DNA of 64,000 nucleotides from Streptomyces bicolor (GTDB lineage Bacteria; Actinomycetota; Actinomycetes; Streptomycetales; Streptomycetaceae). Position numbers and translations under genes: made by a program. Position 1 is the stretch's first letter. Each line of letters starts with the position of its first letter. The stretch is from the NCBI RefSeq assembly GCF_000719285.1, contig NZ_JOFS01000046.1, positions 1 through 64,000 of the forward strand, in the 5' to 3' direction. Below, one piece after another: positions 1 through 8,485 of the stretch. The notes under the pieces are model-generated. The model searched no databases and was not told the origin of the DNA. It saw nothing but the letters and a program-made list of their open reading frames with translations.

Positions 1-62
1 CCGGCTTCGAGTCCGGCGAGGTCGTTGCCGTCCTTGGCGGGTGTCGTGTCAGTGCTGGCCAT
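1..62 (-). CDS. ssuC: ABC transporter permease, N-terminus only (sulfonate type)
   Basis: This fragment runs off the window edge. The ATG at 62-60 overlaps the stop of the ATPase gene by 14 bp, so the two are translationally coupled. About 20 codons are visible; they read MASTDTTPAK and continue to DLAGLEA, which resembles the soluble N-terminal tail of actinobacterial SsuC permeases ahead of the first membrane segment. The family inserts in the inner membrane and forms the sulfonate channel with SsuB. The call rests mainly on its place after ssuA and ssuB, because no membrane segment is visible. Confidence 0.6.
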   Translation of the reverse strand, partial: MASTDTTPAKDGNDLAGLEA

Positions 63-855
63 GGCGGCGGATCTCCCCACGCAGTTCTTCGGTGATCTCG
101 ACGGACAGTTCGGCGACCGCGGTGTCCTCGATACGACGCGGATGCGGCAGGTCGACCGTCCACTGCCGGGCGATACGGCCCGGGCGCGAGGACAGCAGGA
201 CGACCCGCTGGGCGAGCCGCACCGCCTCGCGCACGTTGTGCGTGACGAACAGCACCGACACGCCCGTCTCCTGCCAGATGCGGGTCAGCTCGTCGTGCAG
301 CACGTCACGGGTGATCGCGTCCAGCGCGGCGAACGGCTCGTCCATCAGCAGCAGTCGGCTGTCCTGGGCGAGCGCCCGTGCCAGGGCGACGCGCTGGCGC
401 ATACCGCCCGACAGCTCGTGCACCCGCTTGCCGTACGCCCCCTGCAGCCGGACGAGGTCCAGCAGCCGTTCCGCCTCATGGCGCCGCTCGGACTTGGGAA
501 CCCCCTTGAGTTTCAGGGCGAGTTCGATGTTCTTGCCCGCGGTCAGCCACGGGAACAGCGCGTGCTCCTGGAACATCAGGGCCGGCCGGCCGTCCGTGCC
601 GAGCGAGCCGGTGGACGGCTGGTCCAGCCCCGCGACCAGGTTGAGCAAGGTGGACTTGCCGCAGCCGGAGGCCCCCAGGAGGGTGACGAACTCGCCGGGC
701 GCGACATCGAGCGTGATGTCGTCCAGCACGAGCTGCTGTCCGCCGGGTGCACCCGGCGCCGGGAAGGACTTCGAGACGTGCTCGATCCGGGCGGCGTACG
801 GCACCGCGTCGGCGTCCTCGGCGACCTTGGCGGTCGTGGCCGTCGTCGTGGCCAT
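49..855 (-). CDS. ssuB: ABC transporter ATP-binding protein, aliphatic sulfonate/nitrate/taurine type
   Basis: This is the cytoplasmic ATPase of an SsuABC-type importer. It shows all the motifs of the nitrate/sulfonate branch in order: Walker A GASGCGKST, Q-loop MFQEHALFPW, signature LSGGMRQRVALARAL, Walker B LLLMDEPFAALD and H-loop VLFVTHN. At about 268 residues it is the usual length. An ATG at 864 is also in frame, but AGGAG abuts it; the ATG at 855 has that ribosome site at normal distance and is preferred. It lies 40 bp after ssuA and overlaps the permease start, so it belongs to one operon headed by the leader peptide near 2.2 kb. The substrate is inferred from the organosulfur context; taurine or another sulfonate cannot be told apart. 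Confidence 0.9.
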   Translation of the reverse strand: MATTTATTAKVAEDADAVPYAARIEHVSKSFPAPGAPGGQQLVLDDITLDVAPGEFVTLLGASGCGKSTLLNLVAGLDQPSTGSLGTDGRPALMFQEHALFPWLTAGKNIELALKLKGVPKSERRHEAERLLDLVRLQGAYGKRVHELSGGMRQRVALARALAQDSRLLLMDEPFAALDAITRDVLHDELTRIWQETGVSVLFVTHNVREAVRLAQRVVLLSSRPGRIARQWTVDLPHPRRIEDTAVAELSVEITEELRGEIRRHGQH

Positions 856-895
856 GGTCGTCATCTCCTGGGGGACTCGTGGGATGCGGTGATCG

Positions 896-2002
896 CTACT
901 TGACGCCGAGACCGGCGTCGTCGACCTCGTCCTTGCCCTCGGCCTTGAGGACCTCGTTGAGCGGCGCGAGGTCGTAGATGCCCTTCAGGTCGGGCTTCTC
1001 CAGCAGACCGGCCTTGACCGCGTGCTCCGCCTCGGTGTCGAGGGTCGCCGCCAGCGGGTCGTCCAGGAAGGTGATCGACTTCCAGGCCGGGTCGATGACG
1101 TCGGCGGGCAGGGCCTTGCCCGACAGCCCCTTCAGCGCCTCGTTGGCCGCGGCCTTGGCCTTGTCCGGGTTGGCGTTGATCCACTCGTTGGTCTTCACCG
1201 AACCGCGCAGCACGGCCTCGACGACGTCCGGGTGCTTCTTCAGGAAGTCCTGCCGGACGATGATGTTGGTGATCACGAACTTCTTGTCGGGCCACAGGTC
1301 GGCCTCGTCGAGCAGCACCTTGGCGCCCTGGGCGACCAGCTTGGAGGCGGTCGGCTCGGGTACCCAGGCGCCGTCGATGGAGCCGGACTTGTAGGCGTCC
1401 GGGGTGATCGAGTTGTCGGTGCGGACCACGGAGACGTCGCCCTTGCCGCTCTCCGCGTCGACCTTCCAGCCCTGCTCGGAGATCCAGTTGAGCAGGGCCA
1501 CGTCCTGGGTGTTGCCGAGCTGCGGCGTGGCGATCTTCTTGCCCTTGACGTCCTTCAGGGACTTGACCTTCTCCGGGTTGACGACGAGCTTGACGCCACC
1601 CGAGGCCGAGCCGGAGATGATCCGCAGGTTCTTGCCGGCCGCCTTCGTGTAGCCGTTGATGGCGGGGGAGGGGCCGATCCAGCCGATGTCGAGGGAGCCG
1701 GAGTTCAGCGCCTCGATCTCCGAAGGGCCGGCGTTGAACGTCGAGGCCTTGATCCTGGTGCCGCCGAGTTCCTTCTGGAGGAGGCCCTCCTGGACGCCGA
1801 CCAGAGCGGTGGCGTGCGTCAGGTTCGGGAAGTAGCCGATGTTCACCTCGTCGGCGGAGAGCTGCTTGGCGTCCGCCGCGACCTCGGCCTGCTTGCCGTC
1901 GTCGGTGGACTCGGCGCCGTAGCCGCAGGCGGTCAGCAGCAGGGGGAGCGCCGCGATGACGGCGAAGGTGCGCAGGGTGGTGAGCGGTCTTGCGGCAGAC
2001 AC
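896..2002 (-). CDS. ssuA: Aliphatic sulfonate ABC transporter substrate-binding lipoprotein
   Basis: This is the extracytoplasmic binding protein of the sulfonate importer, 368 residues. The GTG start at 2002 has a clear GAAAGGA ribosome site about 8 nt upstream. A type II signal peptide ends in a lipobox LLLTAC with the lipid-modified Cys at residue 26. The mature part starts with a tract rich in charged residues, then VNIGYFPNLTHATALVG, typical of the SsuA/ThiY-like fold that binds sulfonates. It is the first full gene of the ssuABC operon, with the leader peptide and a strong stem-loop in the 165 bp before it, so read-through is probably controlled by sulfur supply. Confidence 0.92.
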   Translation of the reverse strand: MSAARPLTTLRTFAVIAALPLLLTACGYGAESTDDGKQAEVAADAKQLSADEVNIGYFPNLTHATALVGVQEGLLQKELGGTRIKASTFNAGPSEIEALNSGSLDIGWIGPSPAINGYTKAAGKNLRIISGSASGGVKLVVNPEKVKSLKDVKGKKIATPQLGNTQDVALLNWISEQGWKVDAESGKGDVSVVRTDNSITPDAYKSGSIDGAWVPEPTASKLVAQGAKVLLDEADLWPDKKFVITNIIVRQDFLKKHPDVVEAVLRGSVKTNEWINANPDKAKAAANEALKGLSGKALPADVIDPAWKSITFLDDPLAATLDTEAEHAVKAGLLEKPDLKGIYDLAPLNEVLKAEGKDEVDDAGLGVK

Positions 2003-2076
2003 AGTGGTGTCCTTTCAGCGGAAGGGAGTTCAGGGAGGTACGGCGGAGTGCGACAGGGCCTGTCGACGCGCACCGG

Positions 2077-2127
2077 CACACCACTCGCCCGCCGTCCCGG
2101 CGGGGCGGCAGGAGACGCGGTGGTGTG
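2077..2127 (-). promoter_or_regulatory. Stem-loop between leader peptide and ssuA (attenuator candidate)
   Basis: An 8-bp inverted repeat (CACACCAC at 2077-2084, GTGGTGTG at 2120-2127) encloses a second GC-rich stem (CCGCC/GGCGG). It sits about 40 bp after the leader stop codon and 75 bp before the ssuA start, which is where an attenuator or anti-attenuator would lie. No U-run follows, as is common in Streptomyces. The structure is seen; its role is inferred. Confidence 0.4.
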
Positions 2128-2166
2128 GGGGGTTGGGGTGCGTGCGGGTGCGCGGCGCGGAGAGTC

Positions 2167-2268
2167 TCAGACGGGCCGACAGATGGCGCTGGACGTACGG
2201 CCGAAGTCGATGTGGCGGCGCGAGGTCAGGAGGGCCGGGAACAGGTCCGTGCGGTTGCGCATGCTCAT
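2167..2268 (-). CDS. Leader peptide of ssuABC operon (33 aa)
   Basis: A 33-codon frame starts at ATG 2268 (second ATG at 2262) after a GGGGTGGGG stretch. It reads LLTSRRHIDFGRTSSAIC and ends RPV-stop, with its only Cys at codon 30. This matches the short actinobacterial 'putative leader peptide' family, whose hallmark is an SRRHID core and late Cys codons ahead of sulfur genes. By analogy with Cys-rich upstream frames of mycobacteria, ribosome stalling at the Cys codon during cysteine shortage is thought to control downstream expression. Four more members occur in this window. Confidence 0.85.
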   Translation of the reverse strand: MSMRNRTDLFPALLTSRRHIDFGRTSSAICRPV

Positions 2269-2285
2269 GGCGACCCCACCCCACA

Positions 2286-2304
2286 GATTCCTAGTTTTCC
2301 TACC
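2286..2304. promoter_or_regulatory. CCTA-type half-site upstream of the ssu leader
   Basis: The stretch ATTCCTAGTTTTCCTACC lies about 20-35 bp upstream of the leader start. Read on the minus strand it contains CTAGGAATC, resembling one half of the stronger inverted repeats at 20507 and 22483. It keeps only one good half, so it is a weak candidate for binding by the Rrf2-family regulator encoded at 21.9 kb. Confidence 0.35.
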
Positions 2305-2353
2305 TGGTTGATGGGGATCGTGGCAGAAGGTTGCGTCCACCCCAAGGGGCTGT

Positions 2354-4321
2354 TCACATGGTGGACTCGGTCATCTCTCTTTCTGAGATAGACGCCTCGG
2401 AGGCGAGAGTGCGCAGCACCGCGCGGGCCACCGCGTCGTTCTGGCGGAAGGCGGGCGCGTTGGTCCCGGGGCGGGCGAAGGCGGCGACGGCGCGGCTGTT
2501 GGTGGGGGCGCCGAGGGCGATGCGCCGGGGGTGGGGACCGCCGAGGGATGGGTCGATGACGTGGGCGTTCGTGGTGGAGACCGTGAGCAGGCCGGAGCGG
2601 TGGGTGTGGGTGGGGTCGGCGACGACCTCCTCGGTGAGGGCGCCGGCCAGGTGCAGGTCCCGCAGGAGCGGATCCTCGGTGCGGTCGAGAGAGGGGCCCG
2701 GCAGATACGCCTCGATGAGGGCGGTCGCGTGGACGGTGTGCCCGGGGACGGTGGCGCTGGTCGCGGTGAAGGTACCGGTGTTCTCGTCGGTGCCGATCCG
2801 GACGCCGGCGCCCACGAAGTGGACGATCCCGGCCCGCGAGAGGGCCACCAGTTGGCGCAAGCGGAAGCCGGGCGGGCCGGAGGCCAGGAAGCTGAAGAAG
2901 CCGTGCCACCACCCGTCGAGTTGCCCGGCAACGGACCGTGCGGTCAGCCGCCCCGCGGCCACCAGCCGTGGCAACTGGCCGTAGACGGAGAGCAGCGCGA
3001 GGAACGCTCCGAGGTCGGCGCTGAACTCCGGGTCCTCGCGACGGGCGACGTCCTGGGCGATGTGCGCGCGCAGGTGATCCTGGAAGGCGTCCGGTGTGGG
3101 GAAGGCGAGGCCGTCCAGCGGACGGTCCAGCGCCTCGAAGTCCAGACGGTCCGCCGGGTCGGGTACGGCCGTGGCGACGAGGGTCGCCATGTCGTCGTCG
3201 TACCAGCCCAGACGGTCGTACGCGGCGACGAAGTCCGGCCAGGGGAGGGCGGTGCGCCCGGGGTGTGCGTGGAAGAGCTCGTGGTAGTGGCCGAAGCCGA
3301 TCTCCTTGGCCATCAGCGGCCACACATCGCGCCGCAGGTCCAGCGGGCGCCCCTCGGCGAGCAGCGCGTCGAGCGCCTCGGGGCCGAAGTGGCGCGGCAG
3401 CCCGGGCCGAGGGCCCTGGAGCCGGTAGCGGGTCTTGGAGTGGTACGGCACCCCGCGCCGCGATCCGACGTGGAGAACGGGCTCGCGGCCGGACGGGAGG
3501 TAGGTGAGGGTGCCGTCGGCCTCGGTGCGGTAGCCGCCGCCCCGGCCCTCGGTGAGCAGCGTCATCAGGTCGATGAAGGCGAGCCCGAACCCGCGCAGGA
3601 CGACGTGTTCGCCGGGCCGCAGTGCGGACAGGTCGGCGTCGGCGGAGAACTCCGGCGGGAGGTGGAAGCGGCCGTGGCGGCGGGCGAAGGAGGCGTGGTC
3701 GCGGTGCTCGGCGGTGGGTGTGGAGCCCAGGTGTCCCTGCGCCAGGACCACCAGGTCGGCGGTGAGCGGGGTGGCCCGGCCGGCCAGGTGTACCTGCTGC
3801 GGTCCGTGCGGGGGGCCGGTGACGGCGGTCGCGGTGGTGCGGTGCCACTCGACGGTCACCGAGGGCGGCAGCTCGGCCAGTGCCCTGCGGAACACCCAGT
3901 CGAGATAGGCGCTCTGGGCGCGGCGCGTGGGGAAGTCGCTCCCTTGGAGCGTGCGCAGTTCGGCGAGCACCTCCGGGTCGGCGGGCTCGGTATGCGGGGC
4001 GTGGCGCGGCCCCCGTCCGGAGAACTGCTCGGCCCACTCGGCGAGCGAGGGACCGGGCCGTACCGGGCCCTCGATGGTGGACGACTCGTCGGTGAACATG
4101 GTGACGTCCTCGGCCATCGAGTTCATCCGCAGCAGTGCGGACTGCTCGTGCCGCCAGACGCGTCCCGGGCCGGGAGGATGCGGATCCACCAGGTGGATTC
4201 GCAACTCCCGTGTCTCGTCCCACAGTTCGGGTGCGTTGGCGGCGATGCGCTCCAGCAGACCCGTGGCGCGCGGCCCCGCGCCGACGACGACCAGTACGGC
4301 CGTGGAGGGTGCGCCGCTCAC
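2354..4321 (-). CDS. FAD/NAD(P)-binding protein (NAD_binding_9 type)
   Basis: This 655-residue protein opens with a dinucleotide fold, VLVVVGAGPRATGLLERIA, and keeps a second strand with acidic end, IHLVDPHPPGPGRVW. These are the marks of the long FAD-NAD(P)-binding family that includes lysine/ornithine N-monooxygenase-like and HI0933-like relatives. The GTG start overlaps the stop of the upstream permease by 4 bp, so both are made together. That coupling to an amino-acid-type importer inside a sulfur island suggests it oxidises or reduces an imported organosulfur compound, but no substrate can be read from the sequence. No signal peptide or membrane segment is visible, so it is cytoplasmic. 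Confidence 0.75.
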   Translation of the reverse strand: MSGAPSTAVLVVVGAGPRATGLLERIAANAPELWDETRELRIHLVDPHPPGPGRVWRHEQSALLRMNSMAEDVTMFTDESSTIEGPVRPGPSLAEWAEQFSGRGPRHAPHTEPADPEVLAELRTLQGSDFPTRRAQSAYLDWVFRRALAELPPSVTVEWHRTTATAVTGPPHGPQQVHLAGRATPLTADLVVLAQGHLGSTPTAEHRDHASFARRHGRFHLPPEFSADADLSALRPGEHVVLRGFGLAFIDLMTLLTEGRGGGYRTEADGTLTYLPSGREPVLHVGSRRGVPYHSKTRYRLQGPRPGLPRHFGPEALDALLAEGRPLDLRRDVWPLMAKEIGFGHYHELFHAHPGRTALPWPDFVAAYDRLGWYDDDMATLVATAVPDPADRLDFEALDRPLDGLAFPTPDAFQDHLRAHIAQDVARREDPEFSADLGAFLALLSVYGQLPRLVAAGRLTARSVAGQLDGWWHGFFSFLASGPPGFRLRQLVALSRAGIVHFVGAGVRIGTDENTGTFTATSATVPGHTVHATALIEAYLPGPSLDRTEDPLLRDLHLAGALTEEVVADPTHTHRSGLLTVSTTNAHVIDPSLGGPHPRRIALGAPTNSRAVAAFARPGTNAPAFRQNDAVARAVLRTLASEASISEREMTESTM

Positions 4322-5325
4322 CGGTCACCGCCGATCGCCGGGCGGGCGTCGGCGGCCGTCGCCGCGCTCAGCCGGTGGCGTACGGCGGTCAGGTGGCCGC
4401 GCAGCCGCCGCAGCGGAGTCGGCGGCAGGGTGCGGGAGTCGCCGCGCGCATAGTGCCGCTCGACGTAGAACTGGCCCACGCTCAGCACGGTGGTGACCGC
4501 TATGTACCACAGGGTGGCGACCATCAGCAGCGGGATGACCTGGTAGGTCTGGTTGTAGATCAGCTGCACCGAGTACAGCAGGTCGTGCACGGCCAGCACG
4601 CTGACGATGCTGGTGCCCTTGAGGGTGCCGATCAGCATGTTCCCGGCGGTCGGCACGATGGAGCGCATCGCCTGGGGCACGACGATCCGGCGCAGGGTGC
4701 GGCGTCTGCTCAGCCCGAGTGCCTGGGCCGCCTCGGTCTGCCCGGAATCCACGGACAGGATGCCGCCACGCACCACCTCGGCGGCATAGGCGGTCTCGTG
4801 CAGGGTCAGCCCGATGACGGCGGTGAGGGTGGGGCCGAGCAGGTTGACCGTCTTGACGGTGACGAACTGCGGGCCGAACGGGACACCGAGGCCCAGCGTC
4901 GGGTACAGGGCGCCGATGTTGAACCAGAACAGCAGCTGCACCAGCAGCGGCGTCGACCGGAAGATCCACACATAGCCCCAACTCAGCGTGCGCAGTACGG
5001 GGTTGGCGGAGAGCCGCATCACTGCGAGCACGGTGCCGAGCAGGAAGCCGAGCACCATCACCACGGCGGTCAGCCACAGGGAGAGCAGCAGCCCGTCGAG
5101 CACGGCGGTGGTGGTGAAGTACCGGCCCACCACGTCCCACTGGAAAGCGTCGTTGCGGACAACGGAGTTGAGCACCATCGCGAAGAGCAGCAGCGCGACG
5201 GCGGCCGTCAGCCACCGGCCGGCGTGCCGGCGCGGCACGATCCGCGGCGGGTCCTCGTCCGGAGCGACGGGTGGCTGGGAGGACTTCGTGACAGGAAGGG
5301 GCGTGACATCGGACGGCGTGACCAT
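4318..5325 (-). CDS. Polar amino acid-type ABC transporter permease
   Basis: This is a 335-residue inner-membrane permease of the HisMQ/GlnP class. After a soluble, Pro-rich tail of about 40 residues it has several hydrophobic segments and the family's EAA loop (GQTEAAQALGLSRRRTLRRI). It is a close paralogue of the permease at 8486-9418: both end with YVERHYARG and PPTPL. It has no ATPase or binding protein in its own operon, so it probably borrows the ATPase at 9415 and perhaps the second binding protein at 10218. Likely cargo is cystine or another sulfur-containing amino acid, inferred from context. It is coupled to the flavoprotein gene downstream. Confidence 0.88.
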   Translation of the reverse strand: MVTPSDVTPLPVTKSSQPPVAPDEDPPRIVPRRHAGRWLTAAVALLLFAMVLNSVVRNDAFQWDVVGRYFTTTAVLDGLLLSLWLTAVVMVLGFLLGTVLAVMRLSANPVLRTLSWGYVWIFRSTPLLVQLLFWFNIGALYPTLGLGVPFGPQFVTVKTVNLLGPTLTAVIGLTLHETAYAAEVVRGGILSVDSGQTEAAQALGLSRRRTLRRIVVPQAMRSIVPTAGNMLIGTLKGTSIVSVLAVHDLLYSVQLIYNQTYQVIPLLMVATLWYIAVTTVLSVGQFYVERHYARGDSRTLPPTPLRRLRGHLTAVRHRLSAATAADARPAIGGDR

Positions 5326-5435
5326 GAGGAGGCTCTCCGGGGGAGGATGGGCAGGCGCGGGGTGTCGTCACGCTTGCCGCGTCCCTCAACACGGCCGGAG
5401 AGGCTGCCGCGCATCGCGGAGCCGATCCACTCTCG

Positions 5436-5466
5436 ATCGTATGTGCTCACGGCATCGATGTGTCAA
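5436..5466 (-). promoter_or_regulatory. Candidate promoter of the permease-flavoprotein operon
   Basis: On the minus strand a perfect TTGACA (5466-5461) is followed after 19 bp by TACGAT (5441-5436), about 110 bp before the permease start. The long spacer lowers confidence. The site is divergent from the promoter of the plus-strand leader peptide at 5553. Confidence 0.35.
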
Positions 5467-5516
5467 CAAGGCGGCCTTCGGGCGGTGGTCACGGCGGTCC
5501 GGCATGCGGGCCCTGC

Positions 5517-5546
5517 TTGACGGAGAGCACGATGTACTGCTCAAGT
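5517..5546 (+). promoter_or_regulatory. Candidate leaderless promoter of leader peptide at 5553
   Basis: TTGACG (5517-5522) is followed after 18 bp by TCAAGT (5541-5546). The leader ATG begins 7 nt after the -10 box, where transcription would start, and no Shine-Dalgarno sequence precedes it. This suggests a leaderless mRNA, the same layout as at 16102. Confidence 0.4.
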
Positions 5547-5552
5547 AATCGC

Positions 5553-5630
5553 ATGACTGCCCAGCAGCGCTTGGTCTCGCGCGATCACATCGACTTCGGT
5601 CGGGTGTGGTCCGCCGCGTGTTGCGCCTGA
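5553..5630 (+). CDS. Leader peptide (25 aa) ahead of monooxygenase-transporter operon
   Basis: This 25-codon frame begins MTAQQRLVSRDHIDFGRVW and ends in SAACCA-stop. It has the SR-HID core of the actinobacterial sulfur leader peptides and two adjacent Cys codons (TGT TGC) just before the last residue. It is 244 bp upstream of the monooxygenase start. The tandem Cys codons make stalling under cysteine shortage a reasonable reading. Confidence 0.82.
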   Translation: MTAQQRLVSRDHIDFGRVWSAACCA

Positions 5631-5639
5631 CTCGGCAGC

Positions 5640-5657
5640 GGGCCGACTGACCGGCCC
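5640..5657 (+). promoter_or_regulatory. Hairpin just after leader peptide (attenuator candidate)
   Basis: GGGCCG (5640-5645) and CGGCCC (5652-5657) form a 6-bp GC stem with a 6-nt loop and a pyrimidine-rich tail (TTCCCTCCC). It begins 10 nt after the leader stop. An alternative longer pairing of CTCGGC (5631-5636) with GCCGAG (5695-5700) would overlap the same segment, as expected for competing structures. Confidence 0.4.
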
Positions 5658-5874
5658 TTCCCTCCCTCGGTGACCCCGTCGCGGGCCGAGTCCCCTCTTC
5701 GCGCGCGCTGCCGCAGCACTGTCTCCACCGACGCCAGGCGTCGTCACGCCCGTACTCAACCGTCGTTCTGAAGGTCTCGAATCTCGACCCTCGTCCTGAC
5801 GGACCATCACCCGCGCCTGCACGCAGGGCTGTTCAGTGACGCCCGCATGCCGCGATCCCGAAAGGCCAACATCC

Positions 5875-7011
5875 ATGCCCGTGGAGTTCCTCGGCATCGC
5901 CGCCACCAACGACGGCTCCGAAACCACACCGCGCTCCGGCGCCGCGTTCGACAAGGAGTACACACTCCGGCTCGCCCGGGCGCACGAGGAGCACGGCTGG
6001 GACCGTGTGCTGTTCGCCTACGGTTCCGGATCGCCGGATCCCGCACCGGCCGCCGCGTACATCGCGAGCAGGCTGGACCGCCTCCAGATCCTGCTCGCCC
6101 ACCGGCCCAACGTCTCGTACCCCACCTTCGCCGCCAAGACCTTCGCCACCCTCGACCAGATCAGCGAGGGCCGCCTGACCGTGCACTTCATCACCGGCGG
6201 CAACGACCACGAGCAGGGCCGCGAGGGCGACACCCTCACCAAGGACGAGCGCTACGCTCGCACCCGCGAGTACATCCGGATCGTCAAGAAGATCTGGACC
6301 ACCCACGAGCCCTTCGACCACGAGGGCGAGCACTACCGCTTCCACGACTTCGTCAGCGACGTCTTCCCCGTCCAACAGCCCCGCCCCGGCGTCTCGTTCG
6401 GGGGCTCGTCGCCCGCCGCGTACGCGGCCGGAGGCGCCGAGGCCGACATCTACTGCCTGTGGGGCGAGCCCCTCGCGAGGACCGCCGAGCAGATCGAGAA
6501 CGTGAAGGCCGCCGCGCAGGCCGCCGGCCGCACCGACGTCCCCCGCATCCAGGTCGCCTTCCGCCCGATCATCGCCCCGACCGAGGAACTGGCCTGGGAG
6601 AAGGCCCACCGCACGGTCGGCGCGATCAAGGCACGCAAGGAGAAGGGCGAGGCGATCACCAAGCGCCACAACGGTCACACGCAGCCCCAGAACACCGGCT
6701 CCCAGCGGCTGATCGCCATCGCCGAGGCGGGCGAGCGCTACGACCGCGCCCTGTGGACCCCGACCGCCGCCGCGACCGGGGGCGCGGGCAACTCCAACGC
6801 CCTGGTCGGTACGCCGGAGACGGTCGCCCGGGCACTGCTCGACTACTACGACCTCGGAGTCGACATCCTCTCCGCGCGCGGCTACGACCTGCTGGACGAC
6901 GCCATCGACTTCGGCCGCTACGTGATCCCGATCGTCCGCGAGGAAGTCGCCAAGCGCGACGCCGAGCGGGCGGCGCGCGGAACGCAGACCCTTACGGCGG
7001 TGAACGCGTGA
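5875..7011 (+). CDS. LLM-class flavin-dependent monooxygenase (SsuD-like)
   Basis: This 378-residue enzyme is a luciferase-like, FMNH2-dependent monooxygenase of the alkanesulfonate branch. Family features include the ISEGRLTVHFITGGND segment, DERYARTREYIRI, and FGGSSPAAYAAG for flavin phosphate binding. ATG 5875 is chosen because GAAAGG lies 9-14 nt upstream; an earlier in-frame ATG at 5836 has no ribosome site. It heads an operon coupled by 4-bp overlaps to an acetyltransferase and an amino-acid-type importer. That order recalls the Bacillus yxeKLMNO set for S-(2-succino)cysteine breakdown, so C-S cleavage of an acetylated cysteine adduct is a possible role. Desulfonation is the alternative. 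FMNH2 could come from the reductase at 17.5 kb. Confidence 0.85.
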   Translation: MPVEFLGIAATNDGSETTPRSGAAFDKEYTLRLARAHEEHGWDRVLFAYGSGSPDPAPAAAYIASRLDRLQILLAHRPNVSYPTFAAKTFATLDQISEGRLTVHFITGGNDHEQGREGDTLTKDERYARTREYIRIVKKIWTTHEPFDHEGEHYRFHDFVSDVFPVQQPRPGVSFGGSSPAAYAAGGAEADIYCLWGEPLARTAEQIENVKAAAQAAGRTDVPRIQVAFRPIIAPTEELAWEKAHRTVGAIKARKEKGEAITKRHNGHTQPQNTGSQRLIAIAEAGERYDRALWTPTAAATGGAGNSNALVGTPETVARALLDYYDLGVDILSARGYDLLDDAIDFGRYVIPIVREEVAKRDAERAARGTQTLTAVNA

Positions 7012-7523
7012 CCTCCGCACCGGAGTTGACGATCATTCAGGTTCCGGTGTCCGACCCGCGCGTGAGACCCCTGCTGCGCGAACTCGGCCACGAGTACTCG
7101 CGCCGGTACGGCAAGGACGCGCACGCCGAGATCTCGCGCTACCCCGACGAGGAGTTCACCGAACCGTACGGAGGCCTGCTCCTCCTGCTGCTGGAACGCG
7201 GCGAGCCCGTGGCCGGCGGCGCCTTCCGCCGGTACGACGCCGACACCGCCGAGCTGAAGCGGATCTGGACCCACTCCGCCCACCGCCGACGCGGCCTCGC
7301 CCGGCGTGTCATCGCCGAGCTGGAGCGGGCGGCGGACGCACGCGGCTACCGGCGGATCCACCTGACCACCGGACCGCGCCAGCCCGAGGCCCGCGGCCTG
7401 TACCTGGCCGCCGGCTACACACCGCTGTTCGACACCGAGGCCGACCCGGAGACCATCGGCCCCCTGCCCTTCGAGAAGCACCTCGCGGCGCGGGAACGCA
7501 CGGGAAAGGCTCCCGACCAGTGA
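7008..7523 (+). CDS. GNAT family N-acetyltransferase
   Basis: This 171-residue protein has the GNAT fold with an acetyl-CoA loop, [15 protein letters not shown], followed by [22 protein letters not shown], the usual beta-bulge and C-terminal pair. The GTG start overlaps the monooxygenase stop (GTGA), and its own stop overlaps the next start. The tight coupling between a monooxygenase and a polar amino acid importer suggests it N-acetylates an imported sulfur amino acid, as YtmI/SnaA and YxeL/SnaB do in Bacillus. That parallel comes from gene order and is not proved by the sequence. Confidence 0.85.
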   Translation: MTSAPELTIIQVPVSDPRVRPLLRELGHEYSRRYGKDAHAEISRYPDEEFTEPYGGLLLLLLERGEPVAGGAFRRYDADTAELKRIWTHSAHRRRGLARRVIAELERAADARGYRRIHLTTGPRQPEARGLYLAAGYTPLFDTEADPETIGPLPFEKHLAARERTGKAPDQ

Positions 7524-8482
7524 ACTTCCGTACGCTCAGGCGCCGCCCGCGCGCCACCGTCGCCCTGGCCCTGCTGCCCCTGCTGGCCCTGACCGCCTGC
7601 GGCTCCGGCTCCGGGGACCCCGACGGCACCGCGGCAGTGGGCGCCCAGGCATCCCCCGCGCCGACCGACGACCCGGTCGCCGCCGTACGCAAGGTGGACT
7701 CCGCCGCCGCGCTGCTCCCCGCCGACGTACGCAAGGCGGGCACCCTGCGCGTCGGCAGCTCGATCGGGTTCCCGCCCGGGGCGTACTACCCGAACGGCAC
7801 CGACAAGGCGCCCGCCGGCCAGGACATCGACCTCGCCGACGCCGTGGCCAAGGTGCTCGGCGTGAAGCTGGAGCGTCAGGACGCCTCCTTCGAGACGATC
7901 CTGCCCGCCCTCGGCAGCGGCAAGTACGACTTCGGTACCGGCAACTTCGGGGTCACCAGCGAGCGCCTGAAGACCATCGACTTCGTCACCTACATCAACG
8001 ACGGCCAGGGCTTCGCGGTGAGGAAGGGCAACACCGAGCTCGCGTCGAAGGTCACCGACCTCACCCGGCTGTGCGGGCTGACCATCGGCACCGGCGCCGG
8101 CACCACGTTCGAGGCGACGCTCACCGCGCAGAAGGGCGTGTGCGCCGAGGCCGGCAAGAAGCCGTACGAGGTGAAGGTCTACTCCGAGAACGCGGCGACC
8201 CTCACCGCGCTCCAGCAGGGCCGCATCGACGTGATCATGTCGACCATCAACGGCCTGCGCTACCAGGCGGCACAGCCCACTTCGGGGACCACCTTCCTCG
8301 GCGAGTACCACCGCCTCGACGTCGGCTTCGCCTTCAGGAAGGGCTCCCCGCTCACCAAGGCCTTCCAGGCCGCCGTCAACGAGCTGATCAAGGACGGCAC
8401 TTACGCCCGGATCCTCGCCAAGTGGGGCACCTCCGCCTCCGCGATCGAGACGTCGCGGATCAACCCGCCCGAGCACAGGTGA
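7520..8482 (+). CDS. ABC transporter substrate-binding lipoprotein, polar amino acid type
   Basis: This 320-residue family 3 binding protein has a twin-basic start, a hydrophobic stretch and the lipobox ALTAC with lipidated Cys27. The fold is recognised by [16 protein letters not shown] near the start of domain 1, [13 protein letters not shown], and the hinge [17 protein letters not shown]. The GTG start overlaps the acetyltransferase stop by 4 bp. It is followed 3 bp later by the permease, so binding protein, permease and ATPase form one importer. A cystine-like or modified cysteine substrate fits the neighbours. Confidence 0.9.
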   Translation: MNFRTLRRRPRATVALALLPLLALTACGSGSGDPDGTAAVGAQASPAPTDDPVAAVRKVDSAAALLPADVRKAGTLRVGSSIGFPPGAYYPNGTDKAPAGQDIDLADAVAKVLGVKLERQDASFETILPALGSGKYDFGTGNFGVTSERLKTIDFVTYINDGQGFAVRKGNTELASKVTDLTRLCGLTIGTGAGTTFEATLTAQKGVCAEAGKKPYEVKVYSENAATLTALQQGRIDVIMSTINGLRYQAAQPTSGTTFLGEYHRLDVGFAFRKGSPLTKAFQAAVNELIKDGTYARILAKWGTSASAIETSRINPPEHR

Positions 8483-8485
8483 CCC

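Noticed and set aside
861..2084. Long open frames opposite or offset to ssuA (for example 407 codons)
   Set aside because: They are Arg/Gly/Pro-rich shadows caused by high GC; the ssuA frame has a signal peptide, lipobox and family motifs.
2030..2284. 84-codon minus-strand frame before ssuA
   Set aside because: It overlaps the leader peptide in another frame, has no ribosome site and no family resemblance; the 33-codon leader frame has the conserved core.
2531..4453. 640-codon plus-strand frame opposite the flavoprotein
   Set aside because: Low-complexity Gly/Glu/Arg composition; the minus-strand frame has a clear dinucleotide-binding fold and overlaps the permease stop properly.
5541..5963. 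140-codon minus-strand frame over the leader peptide and monooxygenase start
   Set aside because: It lies antisense to the leader and the monooxygenase, and shows no motif or ribosome site.
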